Shown here: positions 1 to 7,632 of the stretch, piece by piece
How the letters are laid out: each line of letters starts with the position of its first letter
Numbering within the stretch: position 1 is the first letter of the stretch
Assembly (NCBI GenBank): GCA_013289955.1
Contig: JABCYZ010000029.1
Coordinates: 1-64,000 of the forward strand
Source: Acidobacteriota bacterium
Lineage (GTDB): Bacteria > Acidobacteriota > Terriglobia > Acidiferrales > UBA7541
Length of the DNA: 64,000 nucleotides
Direction: 5' to 3'
The notes under the pieces: model-generated
Seen by the model: only the letters and a program-made list of their open reading frames with translations
What the model was told of the DNA's origin: nothing
Database searches by the model: none
Made by a program: the position numbers and the translations under genes

Positions 1-376
1 CATCAGTTTACGTAGATGGGTCACGGGGACCTCCTGTGACCCAAACTTATCTTAGCTCTACGGCAACCGCCTCTCCGGACATCCCACGCGAAGCGTCCGC
101 CGCTGGGCGGCTACGTTCAAACGCGGTAACCGGAAAAGTGAAATCGCCCCAAATCCCGACCCTAAACCACGCTGCCCGACTACCTGAGTCTATAAACCGG
201 TGGATGCGGGGCCTGTTCCAAGCGTTCCACTTTGGTACCCGAAAGCATCTTTGGGCCAACGCTTTACTCTCTCTTGTTAAATAAGCTCTTGATTGTGCGC
301 ATGTTATCGGAAACGCGGAAGGTATCTTGCGTGCACGAAATAGCTGCTACCAAAGCACTCAAATACGTCCGGGGGG
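1..376. other. Window edge, no convincing gene
   Basis: No convincing gene is seen. A 7-bp inverted repeat (GGGTCAC at 18-24, GTGACCC at 36-42) could form a hairpin and might end a transcript entering from the left, although no T-run follows. An open frame at 36-284 has no ribosome binding site and low-complexity composition, so it was not accepted. Bases about 122-149 resemble a stretch at 5399-5427 (ACGCGGTnnCCGGAAA followed by GTG and TCGCCC), a diverged dispersed repeat. Confidence 0.4.
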
Positions 377-379
377 ATG

Positions 380-1186
380 ATGTTATCAACGGAAATTAAG
401 AATGCTTACTGCGGCAACTGTGGTGGCAGACTTTCGGACGGAGTGTGTCCCAGCCGCTGTAACAGCCAGATTGGAGACGCTCTGGCGGCCCCATCGTACC
501 GTGTTCGATCCGATCAACTGCCGACCGTGGTTAGTTCACAACTTACGAAAGTCCAATCAGGGGGATTAGCATTTGCTTGCAAGCATCTGAACGTCAAATC
601 CGCCATGGTCCAATCATTCAATCTCGGCTCTAGCAGTGCTGGGACGTTGAAGTTTGCTATGGTGGGAAGAAGCTTTGGGCCCTGGTCCGTGTTTGGGGGG
701 ATGGGGAGCATCCATCAAACATCCGTCAATGCTTTTAGAACCGATATTCAAATCAAACTCAAGGACGATGCGGGGCAGAAAGCATTCCTAAATTATTCTC
801 TTCCGTTTGCGATAACGCTTGCCATCGAACCAGGCGAATCTCTGAGAGTCTATTTCGTTCGTGGCGGATTGCAGGAACCGACCTTCCCGGGTGATTTTCG
901 AGTCGACACATGGACGCCTTTTGTTGCGGAAAACACTGAGACGGGCCAGCTAATCCCGATTGCGGGCCTGCCCACGCTCGGTCCGCCTAAAACCGGACTT
1001 ATCAAGGCGGCAGGCGCGGGAGCGTTGATCACTTTTTTCGCCGCAATCCTTGGGGCCTCCTCTGGAATTATTATTTTTTCATCGCTTGTGACGCTCGGTC
1101 TTTTCGTAGGAGCCGTATTTCGAACGAGACATTACAAACTCGAACTATCCATTGCTACCAACAAGGCTGCCACATCGCCTGTTTAG
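380..1186 (+). CDS. Zinc-ribbon, two-TM membrane protein of unknown function
   Basis: Not recognised as a named family. The N-terminus has a zinc-ribbon-like pattern CGNCG then C-P-S-R-C (about residues 10-28). The middle is a soluble, beta-rich stretch. Two strongly hydrophobic segments lie near the C-terminus (about residues 210-255), followed by a short basic tail. This suggests a membrane-anchored cytoplasmic or surface protein with a small metal-binding module. A G-run (371-376) lies just before two adjacent ATGs at 377 and 380; the second has the better spacing. It has no operon partner. The function is unknown. Confidence 0.6.
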   Translation: MLSTEIKNAYCGNCGGRLSDGVCPSRCNSQIGDALAAPSYRVRSDQLPTVVSSQLTKVQSGGLAFACKHLNVKSAMVQSFNLGSSSAGTLKFAMVGRSFGPWSVFGGMGSIHQTSVNAFRTDIQIKLKDDAGQKAFLNYSLPFAITLAIEPGESLRVYFVRGGLQEPTFPGDFRVDTWTPFVAENTETGQLIPIAGLPTLGPPKTGLIKAAGAGALITFFAAILGASSGIIIFSSLVTLGLFVGAVFRTRHYKLELSIATNKAATSPV

Positions 1187-1464
1187 GCGTATGTGAGTCC
1201 CCATCAACACGGCTCCCGCGCGGACATTCGGAGCAGCCGCAAAGAAAATCATTTGGGCGTGACGTGGAGAGAGTCCCGCTCGTTCGGGGGCCGCCGCAGC
1301 CCCTCCCCGTCTACTGGAGCCAGCCTCGAAGGGGGCCCCAGTGATTTCCCAATGCGAATCGTGAAACGCGTCCGCGAACCCGAGGCAATCCTCCCGTCAA
1401 CCCAATGGCAGACTTCCACTGAGAGCTATGAACAAGAGTCTTGCTGCATTTGTTGCTATTGCCA
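1187..1464. other. Intergenic stretch with no supported gene
   Basis: A plus-strand frame at 1193-1468 is open but has low-complexity, Arg/Ser/Pro-rich composition and no ribosome binding site, so it was rejected. The right end leads into a promoter for the next gene. Confidence 0.4.
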
Positions 1465-1493
1465 TTGATAACGCTCCCATTTTATGTTATACA
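1465..1493 (+). promoter_or_regulatory. Sigma70-like promoter, probably giving a leaderless mRNA
   Basis: TTGATA (1465-1470) and TATACA (1488-1493) are separated by 17 bp. The expected transcription start falls at about 1500, directly at the ATG at 1501, so the message would lack a 5' leader. There is no Shine-Dalgarno sequence before that ATG, which agrees with leaderless translation. Confidence 0.5.
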
Positions 1494-1500
1494 ATAAGTC

Positions 1501-1668
1501 ATGGCTCGAATGGGTAGGCCGAAGAAGTTAGCGAAGGAACGGCAGAGCCATCTCATCGCCCTACGACTCACTCCCGCCGAGCACAAGAAACTCGAACGAC
1601 TAGCCGGTCAATCCGCACTCTCGGTCAGCGCATACGTTCGGCGGGCTCTCAGATTCAAAGAAAAATAA
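1501..1668 (+). CDS. Ribbon-helix-helix DNA-binding protein (55 aa)
   Basis: A 55-residue basic protein beginning MARMGRPKK, with the segment HLIALRLTPAEHKKLERLAG followed by LSVSAYVRRAL. This pattern (beta strand, helix, Ser/Val turn, helix ending in RRAL) is typical of small ribbon-helix-helix proteins such as MobC-like relaxosome accessory proteins and plasmid repressors. It starts at the predicted transcription start, so its mRNA is probably leaderless. It is followed by a hairpin and then a serine recombinase gene, so it is likely a regulator or DNA-bending partner of that mobile module. The exact target is unknown. Confidence 0.65.
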   Translation: MARMGRPKKLAKERQSHLIALRLTPAEHKKLERLAGQSALSVSAYVRRALRFKEK

Positions 1669-1672
1669 AAAC

Positions 1673-1708
1673 GGGGGCGCGCCGCTGCTAGAACAGCGAC
1701 ACGCCCCT
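1673..1708 (+). repeat. Leader hairpin upstream of the recombinase gene
   Basis: Outer stem GGGGCG (1674-1679) with CGCCCC (1702-1707). Inner stem CGCTG (1683-1687) with CAGCG (1694-1698). Loop CTAGAA. It has no T-run, so it is not a classical terminator. It lies between the small DNA-binding gene and the GGAGG of the recombinase gene. A hairpin of the same layout occurs at 21513-21546. Confidence 0.5.
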
Positions 1709-1736
1709 AACCGAATCAATCTAAGTGGAGGCTGAA

Positions 1737-2348
1737 ATGGCTACGCCGAACCTATCACAGGGCATACGTGTTGCAATCTACGCAAGAGTTTCCACCAAGG
1801 ACAAGCGGCAAGACACCGAGAACCAACTCGCCCAGCTCCGGGATTTTGCCGGAAAGCAACACTGGACAGTCCATCGGGAGTTTGTGGATCACGAGAGCGG
1901 GGGCAAGAGCGAGCGGGTAGAATTCCAAGAGATGTTCACGGACGCCAGCCAGGGCAAGTTCGATCTGCTGTTGTTTTGGGCCCTGGACCGGCTCTCGCGT
2001 GAAGGCGTACTAGAAACTCTCCAGCACTTGAACCGCCTTACGTCGCACGGCGTCGGATTCCGGAGTTTCACCGAGCAATACTTTGACAGTTGCGGAATTT
2101 TCAAAGAAGCCGTAATCGCAATCATGGCAACGCTCGCCAAACAAGAGCGCGTCCGTTTGTCGGAGCGGACGAAGGCCGGGCTTGCCATTGCGCGCCTGAA
2201 AGGCCACCGAATAGGAAGGCCCCGCCTCAAGGTCAATCCGTGCGAGATTGCGCGCCTACAGGCACAAGGGCTCTCTCAGCGAGCCATTGGGCGCATGCTT
2301 GGAATCTCGGACGGTTCCGTCCGCCGCATGGCATCCGCCCCTGCGTAA
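1737..2348 (+). CDS. Serine recombinase (resolvase/invertase family)
   Basis: Catalyses site-specific DNA strand exchange through a phosphoserine link. The N-terminal resolvase domain shows YARVST with the nucleophilic serine, then the ALDRLSRE motif with the conserved arginines, and a long helix rich in RVRLSERTKAGL. The C-terminus (about residues 165-203) is a Hin-type helix-turn-helix (GLSQRAIGRMLGISDGSVRR). At about 203 aa it is the usual size for small resolvases and invertases, not a large integrase. An upstream GTG at 1725 is in frame, but the GGAGG overlaps it; the ATG at 1737 is correctly spaced. Its role is probably resolution or inversion in a mobile element; the target site was not identified. 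Confidence 0.88.
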   Translation: MATPNLSQGIRVAIYARVSTKDKRQDTENQLAQLRDFAGKQHWTVHREFVDHESGGKSERVEFQEMFTDASQGKFDLLLFWALDRLSREGVLETLQHLNRLTSHGVGFRSFTEQYFDSCGIFKEAVIAIMATLAKQERVRLSERTKAGLAIARLKGHRIGRPRLKVNPCEIARLQAQGLSQRAIGRMLGISDGSVRRMASAPA

Positions 2349-2546
2349 AAACCGTCCCCTCGCATATCGGGCTAAGTCGTTTGGTTTCACGGGGGCTTTT
2401 CATCGGTTGTTGCCGCGCCGAAAACGCACGGTTCTTGCGCATCTTCATTAAGCCAATGCATTTAATAGGCTCGTGCTTCCGCCGACGCAACATGGTCACT
2501 TTTGACGGGCTGGCTACCCATGCTATGTTCCGAAAGAGCCCTCAGC

Positions 2547-3578
2547 ATGCGAACTTTTATTTTCGGTGCCGGTGCGTCTGTCCACGCGGGATACCCCCTG
2601 GCTTCCAACCTGTGGCGTTCCATGGAGCAATGGACGCTGAGTAATTTTCCAGAGGGCCACAATTTTCGTACGGCGGTTGATACGATGCGTTCGGAATTCG
2701 ATCTGTCCAAGTCTTTCGAGTTGGTTCTAACGGATTTGGATGACCGAATCGAGCCATTCCTGAAAGAAAAACCAGATACGCGGAAGGGCATAGAGGAGAA
2801 AGTCCGACTTGTGTACCTTCGGGTTGCTCTAAGAGCAATGATACCCTCCTACTTCAACTCATTGCGCTCTCAACCGGCACGCCTCTACGGCATCTTTGCC
2901 ACATGTGTCCTGGCGCGCGGCGATGCCGTGATTACGTTCAACTATGACGTGGCTCTTGACCGTGAATTGGCAAAATCCGCGAATTGGCATGTTGCGAATG
3001 GATACGGATTTGAACTTGAAAGAGCGAATCCTGTTCAGTCTCCAATCAAATTGTTAAAGCTACATGGGAGCACGAATTGGCGCGGAGAATTGTTCAGAGG
3101 TATGCGAGGATTTTTTCAAATGAACCCCGGAGAATTCTCGCTGGGCCCCCGTCCGGTTATCGGCTCTTCCGAATTGAAATACTTGGAGGGCGGCGTCGAA
3201 TTTGACCCGTTGAGCCACGATGGCGGAGCGAGCATTGAGTGTTTAATTCTTCCCACCGCCAGGAAAAAGTTTTTCAATGAAACTTCGCTTGGGCCGGAAT
3301 GGAAAGATTTCTGGGATTCTCTGTGGTTCCAAGCGGGGGAAGCACTCGCTGCATCAACTGAGGTGTATGTAATCGGATACAGCGCGCCGGAGTTCGACGT
3401 GCGGGCGAGAGATTTGCTCGCCAGAAAGATCGACAAGAGAGCGATTGTCAACGTTTGCTGTCACGATGGCACGAATAGCGTCGCCGAGTCGCTCCGCAAT
3501 CTGGTTGAGTCCGAAGTCCGGCCCACTGAACCCTGTACGTTCGAGGGTTGGCTTTCGTCCGTGAATCGCCTGAAATGA
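2547..3578 (+). CDS. Stand-alone SIR2-like protein (SIR2_2 type)
   Basis: A 343-aa protein with the NAD-binding signature GAGAS (residues 7-11), FNYD (131-134) and LHGS (172-175), then a late IGYS-P-FD segment (about 290). These correspond to the Rossmann glycine motif and the catalytic Asn/His of SIR2-like NAD hydrolases known in bacterial defence proteins (DSR, Thoeris ThsA, Avs and pAgo-linked SIR2). No second domain or obvious sensor is present, unlike most characterised defence SIR2 proteins. The start at 2547 places the glycine loop at the usual distance from the N-terminus; the open frame extends further upstream without support. A recombinase gene precedes it. NAD depletion during infection is an inference. 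Confidence 0.75.
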   Translation: MRTFIFGAGASVHAGYPLASNLWRSMEQWTLSNFPEGHNFRTAVDTMRSEFDLSKSFELVLTDLDDRIEPFLKEKPDTRKGIEEKVRLVYLRVALRAMIPSYFNSLRSQPARLYGIFATCVLARGDAVITFNYDVALDRELAKSANWHVANGYGFELERANPVQSPIKLLKLHGSTNWRGELFRGMRGFFQMNPGEFSLGPRPVIGSSELKYLEGGVEFDPLSHDGGASIECLILPTARKKFFNETSLGPEWKDFWDSLWFQAGEALAASTEVYVIGYSAPEFDVRARDLLARKIDKRAIVNVCCHDGTNSVAESLRNLVESEVRPTEPCTFEGWLSSVNRLK

Positions 3579-3632
3579 ATATTTTACAGCTACAGGAACC
3601 AAGCGCCCGGTAACCCCGCGCTTCCTTGTGGG

Positions 3633-3917
3633 TTACGAACTCGCGCGGCTCATTTCGAGTAACTCGCGTATTTTATTGACGTTTTCGGGATTCGTGGAGA
3701 TTGGCCGTGCGGGGTTTTGCGCTTTATTTGCGTAGTCCCGCGTGGCACCCTCGGTACGGCTCCGCTTTGCACCGAAACCTTCGACGATTGCCAACAATTC
3801 GCAGGCTCGCAGTCGCTCGGCGACGGTTGCCCCGGGGTCCTTGATGATTCGGCGGAGGCCCAAAACCAACGCGCGCGGTTGGCGCTTCCCGAACGGACTG
3901 AGTAATGCTCGCGGCAT
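3633..3917 (-). CDS. Small hypothetical protein (94 aa)
   Basis: Not recognised. The N-terminal half contains a plausible amphipathic helical region (ALVLGLRRIIKDPGA, then ERLRACELLAIVEG), and the C-terminus is polar. Composition is more protein-like than that of the overlapping frames. The start ATG lies inside a palindrome (3916-3936) containing TAATAT about 7 bases upstream of the start, so the transcript may be leaderless and autoregulated. Confidence 0.45.
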   Translation of the reverse strand: MPRALLSPFGKRQPRALVLGLRRIIKDPGATVAERLRACELLAIVEGFGAKRSRTEGATRDYANKAQNPARPISTNPENVNKIRELLEMSRASS

Positions 3918-3936
3918 GGGTGAATATTACACCCAT
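3916..3936. promoter_or_regulatory. Palindrome over a -10 box and start codon
   Basis: ATGGGTG (3916-3922) and CACCCAT (3930-3936) form a perfect 7-bp inverted repeat. The central AT-rich bases give TAATAT on the minus strand, 7-12 bases before the ATG of the 94-aa gene. It fits an operator over a -10 element. Confidence 0.35.
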
Positions 3937-4101
3937 CGGGGGTTGTGCACACACCCGCGAACCAAATCCAAACGTCCGGTAAGGCTTACCAGGAGTCAGG
4001 CTATTCAACTGCCCGTTTATGGAAACTCGGCTGACAGATTCGCGTTGAAGCCTCACGGAAATAGCTTGAATATTGGAACCGGTTCGTGAAAGGAAGTGAA
4101 A

Positions 4102-4431
4102 ATGGGGCTCCCACAAGAACGCTTGCCGGATCGAAAAGATGAAATTCTCGGTCAAGGTGCTCGCCTGCGAATTACCCTCAAGGACCGCAGCGATGCACGC
4201 GAAGTTGAAATAGTGGGGAATCGAAAAGACCTTCTCGCCCTTGCAGCAATCTGCTCGGGCCTTGCTGAACTGACGACGGAGCAACTGCTCACTCCCGAAA
4301 ATCACTACCATTTGGATGAATACTTCTGGGGTGCGGAGAAGGGATCGATTCCTTTAATTGTCTTGTGCAGCGAGAAAGGGTGGCCGGAATCTGATCCAGG
4401 AGGCGTAAGCACTCAGGGATTTGTTCGGTAA
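4102..4431 (+). CDS. Imm32-like immunity protein (orphan)
   Basis: A protein of about 109 aa. The pattern VEIVGNRKDLLALAA, then LAEL, HYHLDEYFWGAEKGSIPLIV resembles Imm32-type immunity proteins of polymorphic toxin systems (a GN..GL-LA helix, an H-HLD strand, and a final hydrophobic strand after a Gly-Ser). AGGAAG (4091-4096) is better spaced for the ATG at 4102 than for the GTG at 4096. No toxin gene with a C-terminal nuclease or deaminase domain is nearby, so it would be an orphan or scavenged antidote. Family assignment is by eye and tentative. Confidence 0.45.
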   Translation: MGLPQERLPDRKDEILGQGARLRITLKDRSDAREVEIVGNRKDLLALAAICSGLAELTTEQLLTPENHYHLDEYFWGAEKGSIPLIVLCSEKGWPESDPGGVSTQGFVR

Positions 4432-4563
4432 CGCGACTCATCAGGAGTTGACCAGTAGTAGGAAAATTCAGGTTTGGGAAGCGCCAATTTTCCTGTTGAC
4501 CGAGTGTTCATCACACTCTTTACCAGCCGTTTCGCTTCTAGCAGCCTGCGCTATGATTTCCTC

Positions 4564-4893
4564 ATGGCCACATCGAGCCGAGAGCCGTGGAAAATTTGGT
4601 CTAAAGTCCTCCTAACCGTCGGCATGGGAGGATGCATGGCTCTTTTCCTTTGGTCTTTCGGGTTGATTGGCTACTACTCCTACAAGCGTCCAACAGAACC
4701 GACGCCGGAACGGGGTTGGACGGAGCCGTTGCGTTGGACTCACGGGCATTATGGAACTCACGCGGAAAATGAGCAGCAACTCCGGCTGTTTAATTGGGAA
4801 TATCCCTTTTTACTCGTGGCGGGTGCTGGCGCAGCGATACAACAGCGTCACACAAAAAAGGAGCTGTGGCGAACAAAGCGAGGATACGGATAG
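4564..4893 (+). CDS. Small membrane protein
   Basis: A protein of 109 aa with a hydrophobic segment near the N-terminus (WSKVLLTVGMGGCMALFLWS, continuing into FGLIGYY) and a second, weaker one (PFLLVAGAGAAI) near the C-terminus. The start at 4564 leaves a short cytoplasmic tail before the first segment; the open frame runs 90 bases further upstream without support. Four bases separate its stop from the next ATG, so the two are probably co-transcribed and translationally coupled. Function unknown. Confidence 0.5.
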   Translation: MATSSREPWKIWSKVLLTVGMGGCMALFLWSFGLIGYYSYKRPTEPTPERGWTEPLRWTHGHYGTHAENEQQLRLFNWEYPFLLVAGAGAAIQQRHTKKELWRTKRGYG

Positions 4894-4897
4894 CGCT

Positions 4898-5374
4898 ATG
4901 AATAGAATCGACGCCAAAACAATGTACCGGCTAAAGAGGTTCATTCAAGGAGTCGTCCTTCTGTCCGTCCTGATTGTCATCATGAAGTTGGACTGGAAAC
5001 TCCGGGGACCCGAAGCCATGCGTCATCTCGCCAAGGTCGAAGACGAACTCGGAGAGCTTAGGCGGTTTCCGAACGCGCTCTTGATGTCAAAAAACCCATC
5101 TCTCAATGGGGGTGGAGGCGTCCTAGATGCAACCTATGTGGTTCAAGGCGAATCGCCAACTGGAATTGAAAACTGGTACAAACAAGAGTTTGGCCGACTA
5201 AATTGGCGGCCCTTATCGGTGGAGAGCCATCAATCAAAGCGCCTATTGAGGTTTTGCCGGAATGAGGAGACTGCGATTCTCTTTTTGCCCGAGGATAGCT
5301 CTGGAGCTAAGACGGAATTTCAAATCCAAATACAGTGGGGCGCTTTGTCGGCTGAGTGTTGGAAGCAGGATTAG
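4898..5374 (+). CDS. Membrane-anchored hypothetical protein
   Basis: A 158-aa protein. One N-terminal membrane segment (FIQGVVLLSVLIVIMKLDW) is followed by a soluble domain with ATYVVQGESPTGIENWYKQEF and a terminal beta stretch ILFLPED. It resembles single-pass proteins carrying a small outward-facing domain. The start ATG lies 4 nt after the stop of the previous membrane protein, so they probably act together. Not recognised as a named family. Confidence 0.55.
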   Translation: MNRIDAKTMYRLKRFIQGVVLLSVLIVIMKLDWKLRGPEAMRHLAKVEDELGELRRFPNALLMSKNPSLNGGGGVLDATYVVQGESPTGIENWYKQEFGRLNWRPLSVESHQSKRLLRFCRNEETAILFLPEDSSGAKTEFQIQIQWGALSAECWKQD

Positions 5375-5570
5375 TTGGACCCTTCCTAATCCCGATTAAC
5401 GCGGTGGCCGGAAAGTGGACCTCGCCCACTATGGCGTCGGGCCCGGCGGACCTATCCATAAAACCCTTGCAAATCTCAGACTGCCCAGCATCGTAACTGC
5501 AACAGATGCGCCCGCGTGGCAATCGTCCACAAACCAGTTGTTTTTGTGACACGGGCTTTGCGGTAGTGGG

Positions 5571-6089
5571 CTACTCTGAATTCCAATGCTGAAATGCGGA
5601 CCTCATATTGCTTTCGTAAAGTGCCGTCTTGTTGTAGCGCACAACATAGGCAAAGTGCCACATTCTCCCCAGAATAGGGCGCACTTCGGGCACGTGCCGC
5701 TTGAGCAGTCGGTAGGAGAGGTGTCCTAAAGCCACAACACGATTTGGCTTCAACAATGCAAGTTCCGTTCGGAAAAATTGAACATGCTCCTGAAAATCCT
5801 GTGGCAGTCCTGCTCGCAGACTTCCTGATCTGCCTCGTTTTTTGTAGATGTCCGTCAAGTGTGCGTTCGGCATGACCTGTGCCAATAAATCATAGAAGAC
5901 TCTTCGATTCCGATTCGATTCGTCCCAGTCACTGGTTGAAGGTTGATCCCCGACTACGAAGGGACCCGTTCCCATGAATCCCTGTACGATAGGCTCATTC
6001 GGGAATCGCCACCAATCATCAGCGTCCTCAATCTGCCTAGCCATCGTGCGTAGATCGTTTATGGTTTCCTCCGATACTGCATTCGTCAT
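5571..6089 (-). CDS. Uracil-DNA glycosylase superfamily-like protein
   Basis: A 172-aa protein. Visible motifs are GTGPFVVGDQPS (about residues 40-51), which matches the position of the UDG water-activating/phosphate loop. In the second half, RVVALGHLSYRLL is followed by a P-rich stretch and MWHFAYVVRYN, which fits the second active-site strand. The usual GEAPG loop reads GDQPS here, so activity on uracil is not assured. AAAGAG precedes the ATG on the minus strand. Known members remove or recognise damaged bases. It lies among accessory genes, so a role in element biology or defence is possible but unproven. Confidence 0.6.
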   Translation of the reverse strand: MTNAVSEETINDLRTMARQIEDADDWWRFPNEPIVQGFMGTGPFVVGDQPSTSDWDESNRNRRVFYDLLAQVMPNAHLTDIYKKRGRSGSLRAGLPQDFQEHVQFFRTELALLKPNRVVALGHLSYRLLKRHVPEVRPILGRMWHFAYVVRYNKTALYESNMRSAFQHWNSE

Positions 6090-6261
6090 ACCGCTCTTTC
6101 TAACCCCCGCCTCAAGGGTTTCCCGATGCGTATTATGTAAGCATGGCAGTCCTGCTAAAGAGGCTCAAGCTAGATAAATCAAAGTGGCCCACTACCGGTT
6201 TGCGCTTAAACGTGCCAGACACGTTTGCTGTGCTGGCTTGTGGAATTCTTAGCAGCGGCGT

Positions 6262-6591
6262 ATGGTGTGCGGCGTGATAACATACGACGAAAACATCCTG
6301 CAGCAGTATGCCGACTCCCTCTATCGGCAGGCAAAATGGATCGTGTTTTTCACGGCTGCCAGGTATGGAGTCGTGGTGTTCTTTGTCGCGGCTGTGTTGG
6401 GCGCGTTGATTGGCTTAGAAAAGCGAGTCGGCGTGGATGCAGCCAATACGGGCGTGATTTGGATACTCGTGCTCACTCTCATAGGAGTCGCTGTCGGAGT
6501 TGATGCGGGCAAGCGCAAAGCCTTCAATTTAAAATTGCAGGCCCAACAAATACTCTGCCAGCGGCAAACCGAAATAAATACCCGGAAGTAA
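6262..6591 (+). CDS. Two-TM membrane protein
   Basis: A 109-aa protein. An N-terminal amphipathic segment (YDENILQQYADSLYRQA) precedes two hydrophobic helices (AARYGVVVFFVAAVLGALIG and IWILVLTLIGVAVGVDAG) and a charged C-terminal tail. The start is uncertain; no strong Shine-Dalgarno sequence is visible, and a GTG at 6274 is an alternative. Function unknown. Confidence 0.55.
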   Translation: MVCGVITYDENILQQYADSLYRQAKWIVFFTAARYGVVVFFVAAVLGALIGLEKRVGVDAANTGVIWILVLTLIGVAVGVDAGKRKAFNLKLQAQQILCQRQTEINTRK

Positions 6592-6662
6592 CCAACCCCG
6601 AATTCGCCCCCATTGACTGCTGGCCCTGGCTTTCGGCGAGGCCGGACGTTACACTCCCGTGC

Positions 6663-7268
6663 ATGTGGGAAGCCCTCTCGCCCTGGTTGCAGACGCACGA
6701 GTACATAGCAATTTGGTTGGAAGGAATCGCACTTATCTTGATTCTTGGCCTGGACTGTTTCGAGTGGAGAAACCAGCACCGGGAGCGCAAGGAACATCGC
6801 AGAGAAGTAACCGCGCAGTTAGCTGTCTCCCAAAAACAGGTTGAGCTTTCGCAGGAACAAGTTGAAGCGACTCTTCGACCGTGCGTATCGCTGTCGATGG
6901 CTCCGCGAGAGATGGAAGCTGCTGTCTTGGCCGTGAACGAGACCGATTCAACCGTAATTGTTCGCTGCCCCGGTGGGCTCATTCAAATCGAAAACATGGG
7001 CGTAGGTCCGGCCGTAAATATTCGATATGAGTTCAGCACCGTGCAGCCGCATGAGAGTAGCTACTCGCACCCCACTGGGTATGTCGCGGGCCTTGCGAAG
7101 GAGGGAGTATTTCTGATACCAGTATCGCGCACCCTTCTCGCGGGGCATGACTTCGAGTCCCTGATTGAATATGAAAGCGTCAGCCATCGGAAGTACCGTA
7201 CGAGAGTTACTTTGAACGATCTGGTTATCACCAACATGCGCTTTGAGGTTGTGCCTCAAGAGGCTTAA
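6663..7268 (+). CDS. Membrane-anchored coiled-coil protein
   Basis: A 201-aa protein. One N-terminal membrane helix (YIAIWLEGIALILILGLD) is followed by a charged coiled coil (about residues 35-70, many Glu/Gln/Arg) and a soluble beta-rich domain (about 75-195) containing GLIQIENMGVGPAVNIRYEF. This TM, coiled coil, beta-domain layout is common among uncharacterised bacterial proteins of about 200 aa. No partner is evident. Confidence 0.6.
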   Translation: MWEALSPWLQTHEYIAIWLEGIALILILGLDCFEWRNQHRERKEHRREVTAQLAVSQKQVELSQEQVEATLRPCVSLSMAPREMEAAVLAVNETDSTVIVRCPGGLIQIENMGVGPAVNIRYEFSTVQPHESSYSHPTGYVAGLAKEGVFLIPVSRTLLAGHDFESLIEYESVSHRKYRTRVTLNDLVITNMRFEVVPQEA

Positions 7269-7632
7269 AGAAGCACTTTTGGCCCCCCTGAGCCGCACGA
7301 AACGCACCGTCCAAACCGTCCATTTGTGCCTCGAATTCAGGAAGCTTAGCCGCGTGTAGGGCTAATTGATTCATCGGAGTTTATGGACCGGGCGATGGGA
7401 ATCGAATTGCGTTCCGAAAATCTAAGTCTCGGTTTTGGAAAGCGTTACGAGCGCTCAAAAGTCAATTGGTGCCAAAAGCTACCTTGCGAATTAGGTGATA
7501 AACACGTACAGAATGCAGTCCTGGTGGGCAACCGGCCATTAAGCCTGTGCGCAATTCCCTAATCCTGTATACGTCCTGCATATCTGTGCAAGAATTCTGG
7601 AAGCCGTCGTTCTAAGGGTTGGAGGTGCGTAA
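7269..7632. other. Intergenic stretch with short CCGTCCA repeats
   Basis: No gene is seen. Two tandem CCGTCCA units occur at 7307-7313 and 7316-7322, followed by an ATTTGTGCCTCGA stretch. A related array lies at 9220-9271 on the other side of the next gene. GGTTGGAGG at 7618-7626 is the ribosome binding site of the next gene. Confidence 0.4.

Noticed and set aside
36..284. Open plus-strand frame of 82 codons
   Set aside because: No ribosome binding site, low protein-likeness, and an overlapping frame on the other strand is equally open.
1193..1468. Open plus-strand frame of 91 codons
   Set aside because: Arg/Ser/Pro-rich, no ribosome binding site, and it runs into the promoter region of the next gene.
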